Shown: positions 23,429 through 32,170, counted from the stretch's first letter. The stretch: DNA of 64,000 bases from DAOQAU01 sp964640325 (GCA_964640325.1 CAZXID010000003.1:33546-97545), one strand, 5' to 3'. Notes: generated from the sequence alone by a model not told the origin. Translations and numbers: made by a program.

Positions 23429-24592
23429 CTATTTTTTGCTTTCTTTTTTAGTTTTAGTTTCTTTTTTGGCCTTGGGTTCTTTTGCCTTTTTTTCGGGTTT
23501 TTCTTCTTTAGTTTTTTTAGTTTTTGAAACTTTTACTTCTTCGGCTGCTTTTTTGAATTCTTGCGGAGCATCTTCTCTTTCCTGATTCCATCTGGAAAGT
23601 CCGAGTTTTGCTCTTATTAAGCCTATTCCGACGTGAACGCGCCATTCGTCCATTTTGAGCTGTGCCGCTATGATTTTGTGGCATCCTATAGGCGGAAGAG
23701 GTAAAAGCGGTTCGTATAAATTTTGTATGGCAAACATTTGATCGGGTGAAATTGCCAGTTTTCTTTTCGGGAAAGGTAATTTTGGGAGCATAAGTTTTTG
23801 TCTTATCAAATTAATTCCGAAGAAAACTTTTCTAGGTTCAAGTCCGATTTTTTCGCCTATAACCTCGTGTATATCAGGATTAGGAAGAGGAAGCATAGCT
23901 TTATAAAGTGCTTCAATTTGTTCCAATTGTTCCTTATTTACTAAAAGCGGTTTATTTTTATTAATCGGCGGTCTTGGTCTGTTTCCTCCAAAGCGGGGTG
24001 CTCCACCTTGTGGCCTTGGCCTGAAGCCGCCTTGTTGGGGTCTGTTATAACCTCCTTGTTGCGGTCTTTGGTATCCGCCTTGTTGAGGTCTGTTATAACC
24101 GCCCTGTTGAGGAGGCCTTTGATAGCCGTCTTGCTGGGGTCTTTGGTATCCGCCTTGAGGCCTGTTATAGCCGCCTTGTTGCGGTCTTTGATAACCCCCT
24201 CGGTCTTGGTTATAACCGCCGCTTTGAGGTCTTTGGTATCCTCCCTGTTGGGGTCTTTGATAGCCGCCCCTGTTGTCTTGGCCGTAATTGTCCCTCCTCT
24301 GATAATTTCCCCTGTCGGAATAATTATCTCTTCTTTGATAATTGTTTTGCCTTTGGGGATGTTGTTGAGGGGGATCATAGGAATAACTGTTATAAAATTG
24401 TTGTTTTTGCGGTTCTTCTTGCTGAGAATTGTCTTGTGCCGATTCGTGGCTCTTTTCTTTAACTTCTTCCTGCTCTATTTCTGATGATAACATCATTTTT
24501 TTATCGGGATATAGACAATCAGGGCAGATAACTCTTTTGGGGTTTTTGGTTTCAAACTCAGCCCCGCACTTGGTGCATTTGTTTACATACAT
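23429..24592 (-). CDS. Zinc-ribbon, RPQQGGY-repeat, duplicated-domain protein
   Basis: A 387-aa protein in four parts. Residues 1-30 form a zinc ribbon (CTKCGAEF, CPDC). Residues about 65-205 are low complexity made of GGYQRPQQ-type units rich in Gly, Tyr, Arg and Gln. Residues about 218-260 and 275-320 are two copies of one domain (NKEQLEQIEALYKAMLPLP...GINLIRQKL and SPDQMFAIQNLYEPLLPLP...GIGLIRAKL). The Lys/Glu-rich tail is basic. The build recalls condensate-forming RNA-binding proteins. Its site 11 nt upstream of rimM-trmD supports a role in RNA or ribosome biology. The function is unproven. Confidence 0.8.
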   Translation of the reverse strand: MYVNKCTKCGAEFETKNPKRVICPDCLYPDKKMMLSSEIEQEEVKEKSHESAQDNSQQEEPQKQQFYNSYSYDPPQQHPQRQNNYQRRDNYSDRGNYQRRDNYGQDNRGGYQRPQQGGYQRPQSGGYNQDRGGYQRPQQGGYNRPQGGYQRPQQDGYQRPPQQGGYNRPQQGGYQRPQQGGYNRPQQGGFRPRPQGGAPRFGGNRPRPPINKNKPLLVNKEQLEQIEALYKAMLPLPNPDIHEVIGEKIGLEPRKVFFGINLIRQKLMLPKLPFPKRKLAISPDQMFAIQNLYEPLLPLPPIGCHKIIAAQLKMDEWRVHVGIGLIRAKLGLSRWNQEREDAPQEFKKAAEEVKVSKTKKTKEEKPEKKAKEPKAKKETKTKKESKK

Positions 24593-24768
24593 AATGAAAG
24601 CCTCTTAATTAACAAAAAACTGATAGATTTAGCTCCTCGTTCGATTTAAACTCGTTTTGGTAGTACTCTTTTTTCCATATATTATAACTAAAATTAAATA
24701 TTGGCAAGTGGGTATATTAATTACCAGATGATTATATCACAAAAATTTTAAAAATAGAATACCCTAAT

Positions 24769-25362
24769 TTATTTTTCGATTAAGAAAGTTACCGGCCCGT
24801 CGTTTATCAGTGCAATATCCATCATTGCTTGAAATTTACCGGTTTTTACATTAAGCTTTGAGTCAGAAATTATTTTTATGAATTCTTCGTATAATTTTTT
24901 TGCTCTTTCAGGTTCGGCAGCTTCATCGAAGCTTGGTCTTGTTCCTTTTTTGCAATCACCAAGGAGTGTGAATTGCGACACTATAAGGATTTCACCTTGA
25001 ATATCAAGTAGTGATTTGTTCATTTTGCCATGTTGCTTTTGTGGATGTTTGGGCTGAAGACTAAGCCCTCCAACATCGCTGACGTTAAGTTCTACCTCTC
25101 TCAAAACTTGACATTCAGTCAGCTTTTGTTCGGTAGAGTGCTTGGCTTGCAGTTTACAAGTCGACACCGGTTCACCCCGACTGCCGTTTTCGTCTTCAAA
25201 AATTCTCAAAGTCAAAATCTTTTGGGCAAGTTTTTGAGCGTTTTGTGTTGTGTCGGATTTTGACACACCCAAAAAAACCAGTAACCCTGTTTTTATTTCA
25301 GATAACAGTTTGTTATCCACTGTTACTGAGGCTTTCTTAACTCGCTGAATTAATGCTTTCAA
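24769..25362 (-). CDS. dtd: D-aminoacyl-tRNA deacylase with 51-residue insertion
   Basis: DTD hydrolyses D-amino acids from mischarged tRNA. Family motifs are ALIQRVKKASVTVD, GLLVFLGV, ILTLRIFEDENG, KMNKSLLD, LIVSQFTLLGD, GTRPSFDEAA and the NDGPVTFL end. DTDs are about 145-150 aa, but this one is 197 because 51 residues are inserted exactly between FEDENG and KMN (nt 25030-25182). TTG at 25362 is chosen as the start (AGGGG 7 nt upstream, family N-terminus follows directly). It overlaps the upstream gene by 26 nt. Confidence 0.9.
   Translation of the reverse strand: MKALIQRVKKASVTVDNKLLSEIKTGLLVFLGVSKSDTTQNAQKLAQKILTLRIFEDENGSRGEPVSTCKLQAKHSTEQKLTECQVLREVELNVSDVGGLSLQPKHPQKQHGKMNKSLLDIQGEILIVSQFTLLGDCKKGTRPSFDEAAEPERAKKLYEEFIKIISDSKLNVKTGKFQAMMDIALINDGPVTFLIEK
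25030..25182. repeat. In-frame insertion within dtd
   Basis: 153 bp (51 codons) split the conserved FEDENG-KMN joint of DTD. The segment contains the imperfect inverted repeat GGGCTGAAGACTAAGCCC and reads SRGEPVSTC...LSLQPKHPQKQHG, with no similarity to the family. Frame and length are kept. Confidence 0.75.
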
Positions 25363-27283
25363 GTGTTTTCCCCTTTTGCTCGGCAATTTTTTGTATTGTT
25401 TTGGAAAGTTTTTCTTCAACCATATAAAAATAAATTTTTAATTGCTCATATAAATTTTGAATTTCAATGATACTTAATGTTTCGGAATTTTTCAGTGCAA
25501 ATTGTACCTCAAGATTTTCGTTAAAAGAAATAGCCTGGTATAAAGTGTTGTTTAGCTGATGTTCTGTTACAATTTTGTTGTATAAATTAAGCAATATTTT
25601 TAAGTATTTGTTTGTTTCTTCATTGATTGTTCTTCTTCTTTTAAATTCTCTTTCGTATTTAAAAATAATTTCTTTTGCCTGTTCAAATTCTTTTAAAATA
25701 TTTCTTAAAAGTGCCTCTTCTCTTTCCAGCGAGGAAAAGATACTTTGTCTATCATAAAAGTATTTTTTTTCTGATAAATCCGGTCGGGTTGATATAAAAG
25801 AGGTTTCTTGCAACGCTTCTTCCAGTGGGATGTTTTTAAAGCCTTCTATATTTGCTCCAATCATAGAAGAATTAATTAAATTCAAATCGATATTTTTGGA
25901 AGCAAATTCCTTAAAGTGTTCTATGAAAGTAGCGTAACCGCCCTGCGTAGGAAGCATTTCTCCGCTTATGCCTCTTACAAAGTACAGGGTTTCGTTGAGG
26001 TTTGTAATTTTGTGGCTGGCAAAGGCTTTATAATCATTTTTGGGATCTACTCCGTCTTTAGGCACTAGTGATTCAATGTATTTGTCATAGTCATTTATTT
26101 TAATCTGAACCTTTTTGGTTTCGGGGTTAACATCATAAATCAGTTGTGAGTAAGCGGCATCCTTGCTGTAACACTGGTTGTTAACATAGGCCAAATCTTG
26201 ACCGACAAGAATTATTTTTGAAAAGCCTAACATTTTTGCACTAAAAAGGGCCTCGTACGAAACAGTCCCTTTTGCAAAGTAAGGTGAAATATCAACCCCT
26301 GTGATTTTAGACCACCAAATATTTGCATGCCCCGAATTGGTAGGGAAGATAAATTTTTGTTTTACTTTTAATTTATGAAAAACATTATTTGTATAAGGCT
26401 CAAGAATCATGTTTATCTCAGACAAATCATATCCTGCAATTTGTCCTGAACAGTCATGAACTTCTATAACATTTAAAAAATCCGGTTTAATTCCGTTTTT
26501 CATTAGGGCTTTAAATGCTGTTCCCACACAGAATATGACAACCTTATCTCTGTTGTTTTTGATGGTTTCTATATTCAAATCCAAAGAAGGCCCGGCGGAG
26601 ATAATTAAAGCAGTTTTGTCTTTGTATGAATCTTTGACTTCCCAAAGCGGAGTTTCGTCCAGTGTATAAGGCAAATTATCCAAGGATGTGTATATTGACG
26701 TCATAATTGCCATTTTAAGGGTGTTATAATCTGCGGTACAAATCCCTGCAAAAATTTCTACTTCTCTGAAAAATTCGTCAATTCTATTTTTGTAATTATT
26801 TTTGTACGATTGTAAAAAAGATAAAGTCGGCTTGGCTTTATAGGTGTATTCTTGCGAAAAAATTTCTTTAAAATTTGTTGTTTTTGAGGTAACTTTTACG
26901 TTGCGTTGTGAAAGTTCTTTTGAAAAATCAACTAATTCCAGGGTAGCTCTCAAAATTTCTAAATCAGGTTCAAAAAGGATAACTTTACCTTTTGAGTTTT
27001 CGCAAAATTCTTTGAAAAGGTATCCTAAACCCAAGCCGTAAACAATATGAATGGATAGAGCCGAATTTTGAACTTTGCTGAAAATTCCTTTAGCTTCTTC
27101 ATCTGCACCGTTTTGAGAGTGCAGGGGTATCCCGTTATGCACTAAATTGGGCTCTTTGAAATTTGTTTCGACAAGCTCAAAGCTGCCGCTTAGAGAGGTT
27201 ATTTTTAATAAATCCTCTGCAAGTTTTGGATTATAGGCAGCTATACATTCCAAATTTTTATCTAAAATCGGATTATCTGACAA
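25337..27283 (-). CDS. Maf/DUF115 motility-associated glycosyltransferase
   Basis: A 648-aa protein of the 6-hydroxymethylpterin pyrophosphokinase-like DUF115 group, which includes flagellin-glycosylating Maf proteins. Typical signs are DKTALIISAGPSLDLNIETI (about residues 220-240), FCVGTAFKALMKNGIKPDF and KIILVGQDLAYVNNQCY. The C-terminal 130 residues are helical and charged. Maf proteins transfer nonulosonic acids to flagellin in other bacteria; that substrate is inference here, supported by the flagellar genes nearby. Its 3' end overlaps dtd. Confidence 0.85.
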   Translation of the reverse strand: MSDNPILDKNLECIAAYNPKLAEDLLKITSLSGSFELVETNFKEPNLVHNGIPLHSQNGADEEAKGIFSKVQNSALSIHIVYGLGLGYLFKEFCENSKGKVILFEPDLEILRATLELVDFSKELSQRNVKVTSKTTNFKEIFSQEYTYKAKPTLSFLQSYKNNYKNRIDEFFREVEIFAGICTADYNTLKMAIMTSIYTSLDNLPYTLDETPLWEVKDSYKDKTALIISAGPSLDLNIETIKNNRDKVVIFCVGTAFKALMKNGIKPDFLNVIEVHDCSGQIAGYDLSEINMILEPYTNNVFHKLKVKQKFIFPTNSGHANIWWSKITGVDISPYFAKGTVSYEALFSAKMLGFSKIILVGQDLAYVNNQCYSKDAAYSQLIYDVNPETKKVQIKINDYDKYIESLVPKDGVDPKNDYKAFASHKITNLNETLYFVRGISGEMLPTQGGYATFIEHFKEFASKNIDLNLINSSMIGANIEGFKNIPLEEALQETSFISTRPDLSEKKYFYDRQSIFSSLEREEALLRNILKEFEQAKEIIFKYEREFKRRRTINEETNKYLKILLNLYNKIVTEHQLNNTLYQAISFNENLEVQFALKNSETLSIIEIQNLYEQLKIYFYMVEEKLSKTIQKIAEQKGKTLESINSAS

Positions 27284-27339
27284 TGTTTACTCCTTTTTTA
27301 GTCGATAAGTTGAATTGTTTTCTTCTCACCGCTCACTTT

Positions 27340-28362
27340 TCACTTCTCACCTTTTAATTGCCCGCATGCCGCATCAATGTCTGCTCCGCGCTCTAATCTT
27401 ATTGTAACTTTTTTTCCGCAATGTTCAAGAATGTATTTAAACTTCATAATTGAACTTTCAGAAGGTTTTTTGAACTCGGTTTTTCCAATGGGGTTATAGG
27501 GAATCAGATTTATGTTGCATTTGACATCTTTTAAGAAAAGTGCGGTTTGTTTTGCGACTTCGGGGGTGTCATTAAAATCTTTTATTAAAACATATTCGAT
27601 TGTAATTCTTCTTCCCGTTTTTTGAGTATAATTTTTAAGCGCTTTTTTTAGCTCCGAAAGAGGATATTTTTTTTCTATCGGCATAATTTTTGCTCTTAAT
27701 TCACAAGTCGGCGCATGCAAAGACAGCGCCAGTGTTGATTGCATTTTTAAATTTGCAAGTTTTTCGATTTGAGGGATTATTCCGCTTGTGGAAATTGTAA
27801 TTCTTCTGGCGCCTATCTGAAAATCTTCGTTGAATATTTTCAGCGCGGCAAGAACATTGTCTAAATTCAAAAGTGGCTCGCCCTGTCCCATAAAAACCAC
27901 ATTTGTAACCTTAAGCCCTGTATCTCTTTGAATTGTAAGCACTTGTTCTATTATTTCTTTAGGGTTCAGATTTCTTACAAAACCGCCCTTGCCAGTTGCG
28001 CAAAAAGCGCAGTTAACCGCACAGCCGATTTGTGAGCTTACACAGGCTGTTAAATTTGCCCTGTTGTCAAATCTCATCAAGACTGTTTCTACGCAGTTTC
28101 CGTCAGTGTATTCGATTAAATATTTTATAGTTCCGTCTTGTGAGGTTTGTTTTGTTTTGATTTTTACATCAGAAATTTGTGTGATTTCAGACAGTTTTTC
28201 TCTGAAATCCTTCGACAAATCGCTCATTTCATCTATTGATTTTGCGGATTTTAAATAAATCCAGTTGTGAAGCTGCCTTGCTCTGAATTTTGAGGCTTTT
28301 AATTTTTCGGTTATTTTTTCCAGTGCTTCTTGATTAAGCCCTGATAGTATAATTTTTTTCAT
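27340..28362 (-). CDS. rlmN: Dual-specificity rRNA/tRNA adenine-C2 methyltransferase RlmN
   Basis: A radical-SAM enzyme that methylates A2503 of 23S rRNA and A37 of some tRNAs. The 340-aa protein has the cluster motif CAVNCAFC (CxxxCxxC, near residue 117), GQGEPLLN, RRITISTSGI, LSLHAP, and a C-terminal RGADIDAACGQL whose Cys is the methyl-carrying residue. The usual length is about 350 aa. Confidence 0.96.
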   Translation of the reverse strand: MKKIILSGLNQEALEKITEKLKASKFRARQLHNWIYLKSAKSIDEMSDLSKDFREKLSEITQISDVKIKTKQTSQDGTIKYLIEYTDGNCVETVLMRFDNRANLTACVSSQIGCAVNCAFCATGKGGFVRNLNPKEIIEQVLTIQRDTGLKVTNVVFMGQGEPLLNLDNVLAALKIFNEDFQIGARRITISTSGIIPQIEKLANLKMQSTLALSLHAPTCELRAKIMPIEKKYPLSELKKALKNYTQKTGRRITIEYVLIKDFNDTPEVAKQTALFLKDVKCNINLIPYNPIGKTEFKKPSESSIMKFKYILEHCGKKVTIRLERGADIDAACGQLKGEK

Positions 28363-28403
28363 AGAATAATTATATCATATTTAGGATATAAAAATTAATC
28401 ATT

Positions 28404-28433
28404 TTGTGGTAGTATTTTCCCTTAGATTAAAAT
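28404..28433 (+). promoter_or_regulatory. Candidate promoter of the pseudopilin gene
   Basis: TTGTGG (28404-28409), 18-bp spacer and TAAAAT (28428-28433) lie 12 nt before the ATG. The short leader lowers confidence. Confidence 0.35.
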
Positions 28434-28445
28434 GAGAGGGCGAAA

Positions 28446-29156
28446 ATGTTTAAAAATCAAAAAGGGTTTACTCTTGCAGAGGTTTTAATCACTTTAACAA
28501 TAATCGGTGTGGTTGCGGCGTTGACCATCCCAAATTTGATTGCTTATTATCAAAAAAACCAATATGTAACGCAATTAAAAAAAGTTTATACCCAAATGTC
28601 GCAGGCGGTTAAACTCCTTATGGTAGATGAAAGTGTTGATACTGTTTCAAAAACAAGTTTGCTTTCCAATATTGACAGTCCTACAGAAGAGCAAATTAAA
28701 CAGAATATGGGGACCTTTTTGAAAAAATATTTCAAAGTAATCAAAGACTGCGGAACTGAGTTTTCAAATCACACAAGTGCTTGTTTTGCTGATAAATATA
28801 CCAACATAAATGGAACCGAAATATATCCGTTAACGGGAATTGCAGGATATTCTGTAATAACGGCAGATGGAACAAGCATGGCAATTGGTATAGGGTATGC
28901 AGGTATTCCTGAGGTTTTTGTGGATATAAATGGTCCTAAAAGGCCAAATGTGGGTGGCAGAGATCTTTTTTCTTTTAGTATTTATTATGATGGAAGTATT
29001 GAAGATGGTATTGCTCCAAGTTATAGGCAAGGTCAACAACCGATTAGTGCTTATGAAGCCAGAGAAATAAAATTTGAGGAATATTGCTTTAGTATGAGTT
29101 ACGGACAGGGCTGTTTCGGCAAAATCTTAAACGATAATTGGAAAATGGATTATTAA
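28446..29156 (+). CDS. Type IV pilin-like / pseudopilin protein
   Basis: A 236-aa prepilin with leader MFKNQKG and the cleavage/methylation site G|FTLAEVLITLTIIGVVAALT, where Glu5 of the mature protein is present. The hydrophobic helix continues to PNLIAYYQ. The globular part has two likely disulfide cysteines (VIKDCGTEF, TSACFADK) and ends CFSMSYGQGCFGK. This major-pilin/pseudopilin form is abundant in Melainabacteria in my experience of such sequences. No assembly genes are adjacent. Confidence 0.88.
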   Translation: MFKNQKGFTLAEVLITLTIIGVVAALTIPNLIAYYQKNQYVTQLKKVYTQMSQAVKLLMVDESVDTVSKTSLLSNIDSPTEEQIKQNMGTFLKKYFKVIKDCGTEFSNHTSACFADKYTNINGTEIYPLTGIAGYSVITADGTSMAIGIGYAGIPEVFVDINGPKRPNVGGRDLFSFSIYYDGSIEDGIAPSYRQGQQPISAYEAREIKFEEYCFSMSYGQGCFGKILNDNWKMDY

Positions 29157-29672
29157 AAATAAATAAGTTTAAGAGGCGGCAAAATTTAATTAATTTTTTC
29201 GTTCGCGTCGTTGCGAGGGGTAAATGATTTGATTTATCATTGTTCCGCCCGCTTTTTCGTCGTTGCGAACCCTTTAGGGTGAAGTAATCTAAAATATATT
29301 ATGTTCATTCTTTCTTTTTTATATCGACGAAAAAAGAAAGAACGAACCAAGAAAGAAAAATCACTCTTTTCTCTGCGAGGCATAGCGTTGGCAAAGCCAA
29401 CGCGTAAAGGTTTAATTGATGAGCAAACTCATCAATTGAATGGAGGGTTTCAGAGTGAAATTCTATCCGTTCTCTCAATACCCCCTTTGGCGAGTTTTTT
29501 AGTTTGAGTAGGCGAAATGGGGAGCCCGAAAATTTCATTGTTTGAGCATAGCGAGTTTGAAATTTTCAATGGAATAAGCCGTACTCAAATTTAAAAACGA
29601 GTAGCAGGGGGTGGCTTTTGGTAGTACCTTTTGCCATCAAAAGGTACCTAAAGAAAAATATATTCTCAATAT
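29157..29672. repeat. 516-bp gene-free composite repeat region
   Basis: A chain of hairpins and dispersed-repeat words with no credible gene. Contents are CGTCGTTGCGA twice (29205-29275), perfect 13-bp arms TTCTTTCTTTTTT/AAAAAAGAAAGAA (29308-29320, 29330-29342), GCGTTGGC/GCCAACGC (29385-29403), AATTGATGAG/CTCATCAATT (29414-29437), and a terminal GGTAC-rich hairpin (29610-29650). The organisation matches long intergenic repeat elements rather than a promoter region. It lies between two convergent genes. Confidence 0.7.
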
Positions 29673-30383
29673 TTAAATAATAATTTTGTTTTTATAAAAA
29701 TCTACTATTTCTAAAGTCGCATGAAGCATTAGTGCGGTTGGTTCAATTTCTTCTTTCCATTTTGAGAAACCGCAGGCTTTGGGCAGCATACTCAAAGGAT
29801 TGTCGGGAAAATCCCTGCAGATTTGCGGGCGGTTTTTATAGTCCGAACAGCGGTTATTTTCATCCAATTTCGGACAGTGATAAAAATAAACCTTTTCATC
29901 TTTACCCAGTTTTTCTTCCAAAAGTTCAAAGTATTGCGGATAAATCCTTCTTGCCTCTTGTTTTGTTTTATAGGGGATAAAAATACTCACAAACTGGCTT
30001 GCAAAATTATCGCCTGAAAGGGCTTTTTGTTTTAATTCATCGTAAGAAAATTCGCTGCATGCAAGCTTGCAGCAGGTTGCGCAGCCCGAGCAGGAAAATT
30101 TCTGTCTGTATTCAAGCATTTTCATCCACTTTTGGTAAATTTTTTTGGCAACATCTTCTTGCAGATATTCTAAAGTTTTATTTTGCCAAATTTTGTAAAC
30201 GCAATCAGGCGCAAATTCTTCAAATATTTCGCCTTTTAGACTGCAATTTGATTTTTTGCATTTTTGACAGGGATTTTGGGGCTTGATTTTTTCAATTTCG
30301 TTTTGTATTTGCTGCCCTGCTTCAAGAAAAATTTCCCTGTACTGCTTTCTTAAATTATTCATATTAGTTGATAAACTTTTCAT
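29673..30383 (-). CDS. YkgJ-family cysteine-cluster protein
   Basis: A 236-aa protein with the CxxCxxCC motif (CSGCATCCKLACSEF, about residues 98-112) and the downstream YHCPKLDENNRCSDYKNRPQICRDFP block, both defining UPF0153/YkgJ-like proteins thought to bind zinc or an Fe-S cluster. An extra N-terminal pair (CQKCKKSNC) adds more cysteines. The role is unknown. It stands alone, divergent from the superoxide reductase operon. Confidence 0.85.
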   Translation of the reverse strand: MKSLSTNMNNLRKQYREIFLEAGQQIQNEIEKIKPQNPCQKCKKSNCSLKGEIFEEFAPDCVYKIWQNKTLEYLQEDVAKKIYQKWMKMLEYRQKFSCSGCATCCKLACSEFSYDELKQKALSGDNFASQFVSIFIPYKTKQEARRIYPQYFELLEEKLGKDEKVYFYHCPKLDENNRCSDYKNRPQICRDFPDNPLSMLPKACGFSKWKEEIEPTALMLHATLEIVDFYKNKIII

Positions 30384-30437
30384 ACCAATATTTTAGCATA
30401 TATTGAAGACGGCTTTTACAGGAATTTACAAAAATTA

Positions 30438-30460
30438 GCAAAAATGATAATGTTTTTCAC
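30438..30460. promoter_or_regulatory. Possible Fur/PerR-like operator
   Basis: GCAAAAATGATAATGTTTTTCAC contains ATGATAAT within an A/T-symmetric frame, resembling Fur-family boxes, 50 nt before the desulfoferrodoxin start. The match is partial. Confidence 0.35.
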
Positions 30461-30509
30461 TTCTGTTTTTTTTATGTTAAATTATAAAAACAAAGAAAGG
30501 GGGCTTATT

Positions 30510-30902
30510 ATGACAAAAAAATTGGAAATGTATAAATGTAGTGTTTGTGGAAACTTTGTCGAAGTGGTTTTGGCAGGTGCGGGCGAACTTGTCTGCTGCG
30601 GTCAGCCGATGAATTTACTCAAAGCAAATTCAACAGATGCGGCGGGCGAAAAACACGTTCCATACTTTATTAAAAAAGACGAGGAACTTGAAATCAGAAT
30701 CGGAAGTGTTTTGCATCCGATGAGCGAAGAGCACTATATTCAATTTGTTGAAGTGGTATCTAAAGACGAAAGATATGTAAAAAGAAAATACTTATATCCT
30801 AACGAAGAGCCTACTTTTAATCTTAAAGGCTATGATGTAGGTGCGCTTACCGCAAGAGAATTTTGTAATTTACACGGATTATGGGAGGCAAATTATGATT
30901 AA
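30510..30902 (+). CDS. dfx: Desulfoferrodoxin (superoxide reductase)
   Basis: Reduces superoxide to peroxide without making oxygen, typical of anaerobes. The 130-aa protein has an N-terminal desulforedoxin centre (CSVCG ... CCG, residues about 9-31) and the catalytic neelaredoxin domain with iron ligands H in EKHVPYF, H in LHPMSEEHYI, and the terminal CNLHGLW. ATG 30510 is preferred (GGGGG 6 nt upstream) over upstream in-frame codons. It overlaps ferritin by 8 nt. Confidence 0.95.
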   Translation: MTKKLEMYKCSVCGNFVEVVLAGAGELVCCGQPMNLLKANSTDAAGEKHVPYFIKKDEELEIRIGSVLHPMSEEHYIQFVEVVSKDERYVKRKYLYPNEEPTFNLKGYDVGALTAREFCNLHGLWEANYD

Positions 30903-31413
30903 TAAAGAAGTTGCAAAAGTACTTATAGAACAAGTAAACAAAGAATTTTATTCGGCTTATCTTTATCTTTCCATGTCGGCTCACTTTTCCGATGAGGGGT
31001 TGTTGGGCTTTGCAAATTGGATGAGAGTTCAAGCTCAAGAAGAACAGGCGCATGCAATGTTGATTTATGATTTTATAGTTGACAGAGGCGAAAAAGTTAT
31101 TCTGACTGCAATAGACACTCCGCCTAACACTTGGGCTACAACGCTTGATGTTATGGAAGAAGTCTTAAAGCACGAAGTTTATGTCACAAGCCTTATCAAT
31201 AACATTTTTACTGTGGCTGAAACTCATAAAGATAGAGCCACAATGTCTTATATGAACTGGTTTGTCGATGAACAGGTGGAAGAAGAAGCCAACGCTCAGG
31301 ATATTATCGCAAAATTAAAACTCATTGGTGATGATAAAAGTGCGCTTTACTTGCTTGACAAAGACCTTGCTGCAAGGGTTTTTGTTGCACCTACAATTAA
31401 AGGCGGGGCGTAA
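30895..31413 (+). CDS. ftn: Ferritin
   Basis: A non-heme iron-storage ferritin of 172 aa. Ferroxidase-site residues are visible in QVNKEFYSAYLYLSM (Glu17-like), EEQAHAM, and the C-helix QVEEEANAQ. The ATG at 30895 follows GGGAGG. Pairing with desulfoferrodoxin in one overlapping operon links superoxide removal with iron sequestration. Its stop lies only 4 nt from the convergent methyltransferase gene. Confidence 0.94.
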   Translation: MINKEVAKVLIEQVNKEFYSAYLYLSMSAHFSDEGLLGFANWMRVQAQEEQAHAMLIYDFIVDRGEKVILTAIDTPPNTWATTLDVMEEVLKHEVYVTSLINNIFTVAETHKDRATMSYMNWFVDEQVEEEANAQDIIAKLKLIGDDKSALYLLDKDLAARVFVAPTIKGGA

Positions 31414-31417
31414 AAAT

Positions 31418-32170
31418 TTAACTGATTTTATGCAAAATTATTCCGACGGAAACGGCAAGGTTGAGAGATTCAACTTCGTCTGAGATTTCTATTGTTAATT
31501 TTTTATCGGCAAAGTCGATTAATTCTTTGCTTAAACCCTCTGCTTCGGAGCCGAACATGATTAGATAAGGCGGCTTTGCCGTGAAATCTTTTAGAAAAAC
31601 GCTTTCTTTTGAATCGGGCAAAGCCGCCGCTTTTTCAAAGCCGTTAAAATTTTGTTTTAAAATTTCAAAATCTTTTATTTGCACAATGGGGATTTTCCAT
31701 AAATTTCCCACCGCCGAACGAACGCATTTGGGGTTATAAATATCCGCTGTTTGCCCAAAAAGGATTATCGCATCTTGATTAAAAGCTTTTGCGGTTCTTA
31801 TTATTGTGCCTAAATTCCCTAAGTCTTTGATGTTTTCAAGCAAAACAATTTTTTTTGCTGATTTTATGTCTTTGAGCGTATAAATTTTTTGTTTGGCAAC
31901 TGCAACGGCTTCCGGCGGGGAGTCTGTGGTGGAAATTTTTTTCAAAACCGCATCGGTTGTGATAATCTTATTTTTTATAAAACCGTATTTGCCAGCTTTT
32001 TCCTTTGTCATAAAGACATTTTCAAATTCTATTTTGGATAAAAAAGCTTCTTCTATTGCTTTAAAGCCTTCTAATAGAAACTTTTTTTCTTCATCTCGGT
32101 ATTTTTTTTGATGAAGCTTCAGGGTTTGTTTAACTAAATCATTATTTACGCTTGTTATTTCATTTTGCAT
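31418..32170 (-). CDS. TrmH/SpoU-family RNA 2'-O-methyltransferase
   Basis: A 250-aa SPOUT enzyme. The N-terminal substrate-binding part (KKYRDEEKKFLLEGFKAIEEA) precedes the catalytic knot motifs: LLENIKDLGNLGTIIRTA, LFGSEAEGLSKELI and ISDEVESLNLAVSVGI. The target RNA (23S rRNA or tRNA) cannot be told from the sequence. The ATG at 32170 follows GAGG and overlaps the upstream peptidase by 11 nt. Confidence 0.9.
   Translation of the reverse strand: MQNEITSVNNDLVKQTLKLHQKKYRDEEKKFLLEGFKAIEEAFLSKIEFENVFMTKEKAGKYGFIKNKIITTDAVLKKISTTDSPPEAVAVAKQKIYTLKDIKSAKKIVLLENIKDLGNLGTIIRTAKAFNQDAIILFGQTADIYNPKCVRSAVGNLWKIPIVQIKDFEILKQNFNGFEKAAALPDSKESVFLKDFTAKPPYLIMFGSEAEGLSKELIDFADKKLTIEISDEVESLNLAVSVGIILHKIS

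Noticed and set aside
24008..24484. 158-aa plus-strand open frame with repeated leucine stretches
   Set aside because: Mirror of the RPQQGGY repeat in the minus-strand gene; periodicity comes from that tract.
25363..25419. Longer N-terminus for dtd
   Set aside because: It reads through the end of the upstream gene, lacks a ribosome site and precedes the family's standard N-terminus, which begins at the TTG at 25362.
29301..29538. Short open frames on both strands in the 29157-29672 region
   Set aside because: They run through hairpin repeats, lack ribosome sites and have no recognisable sequence.
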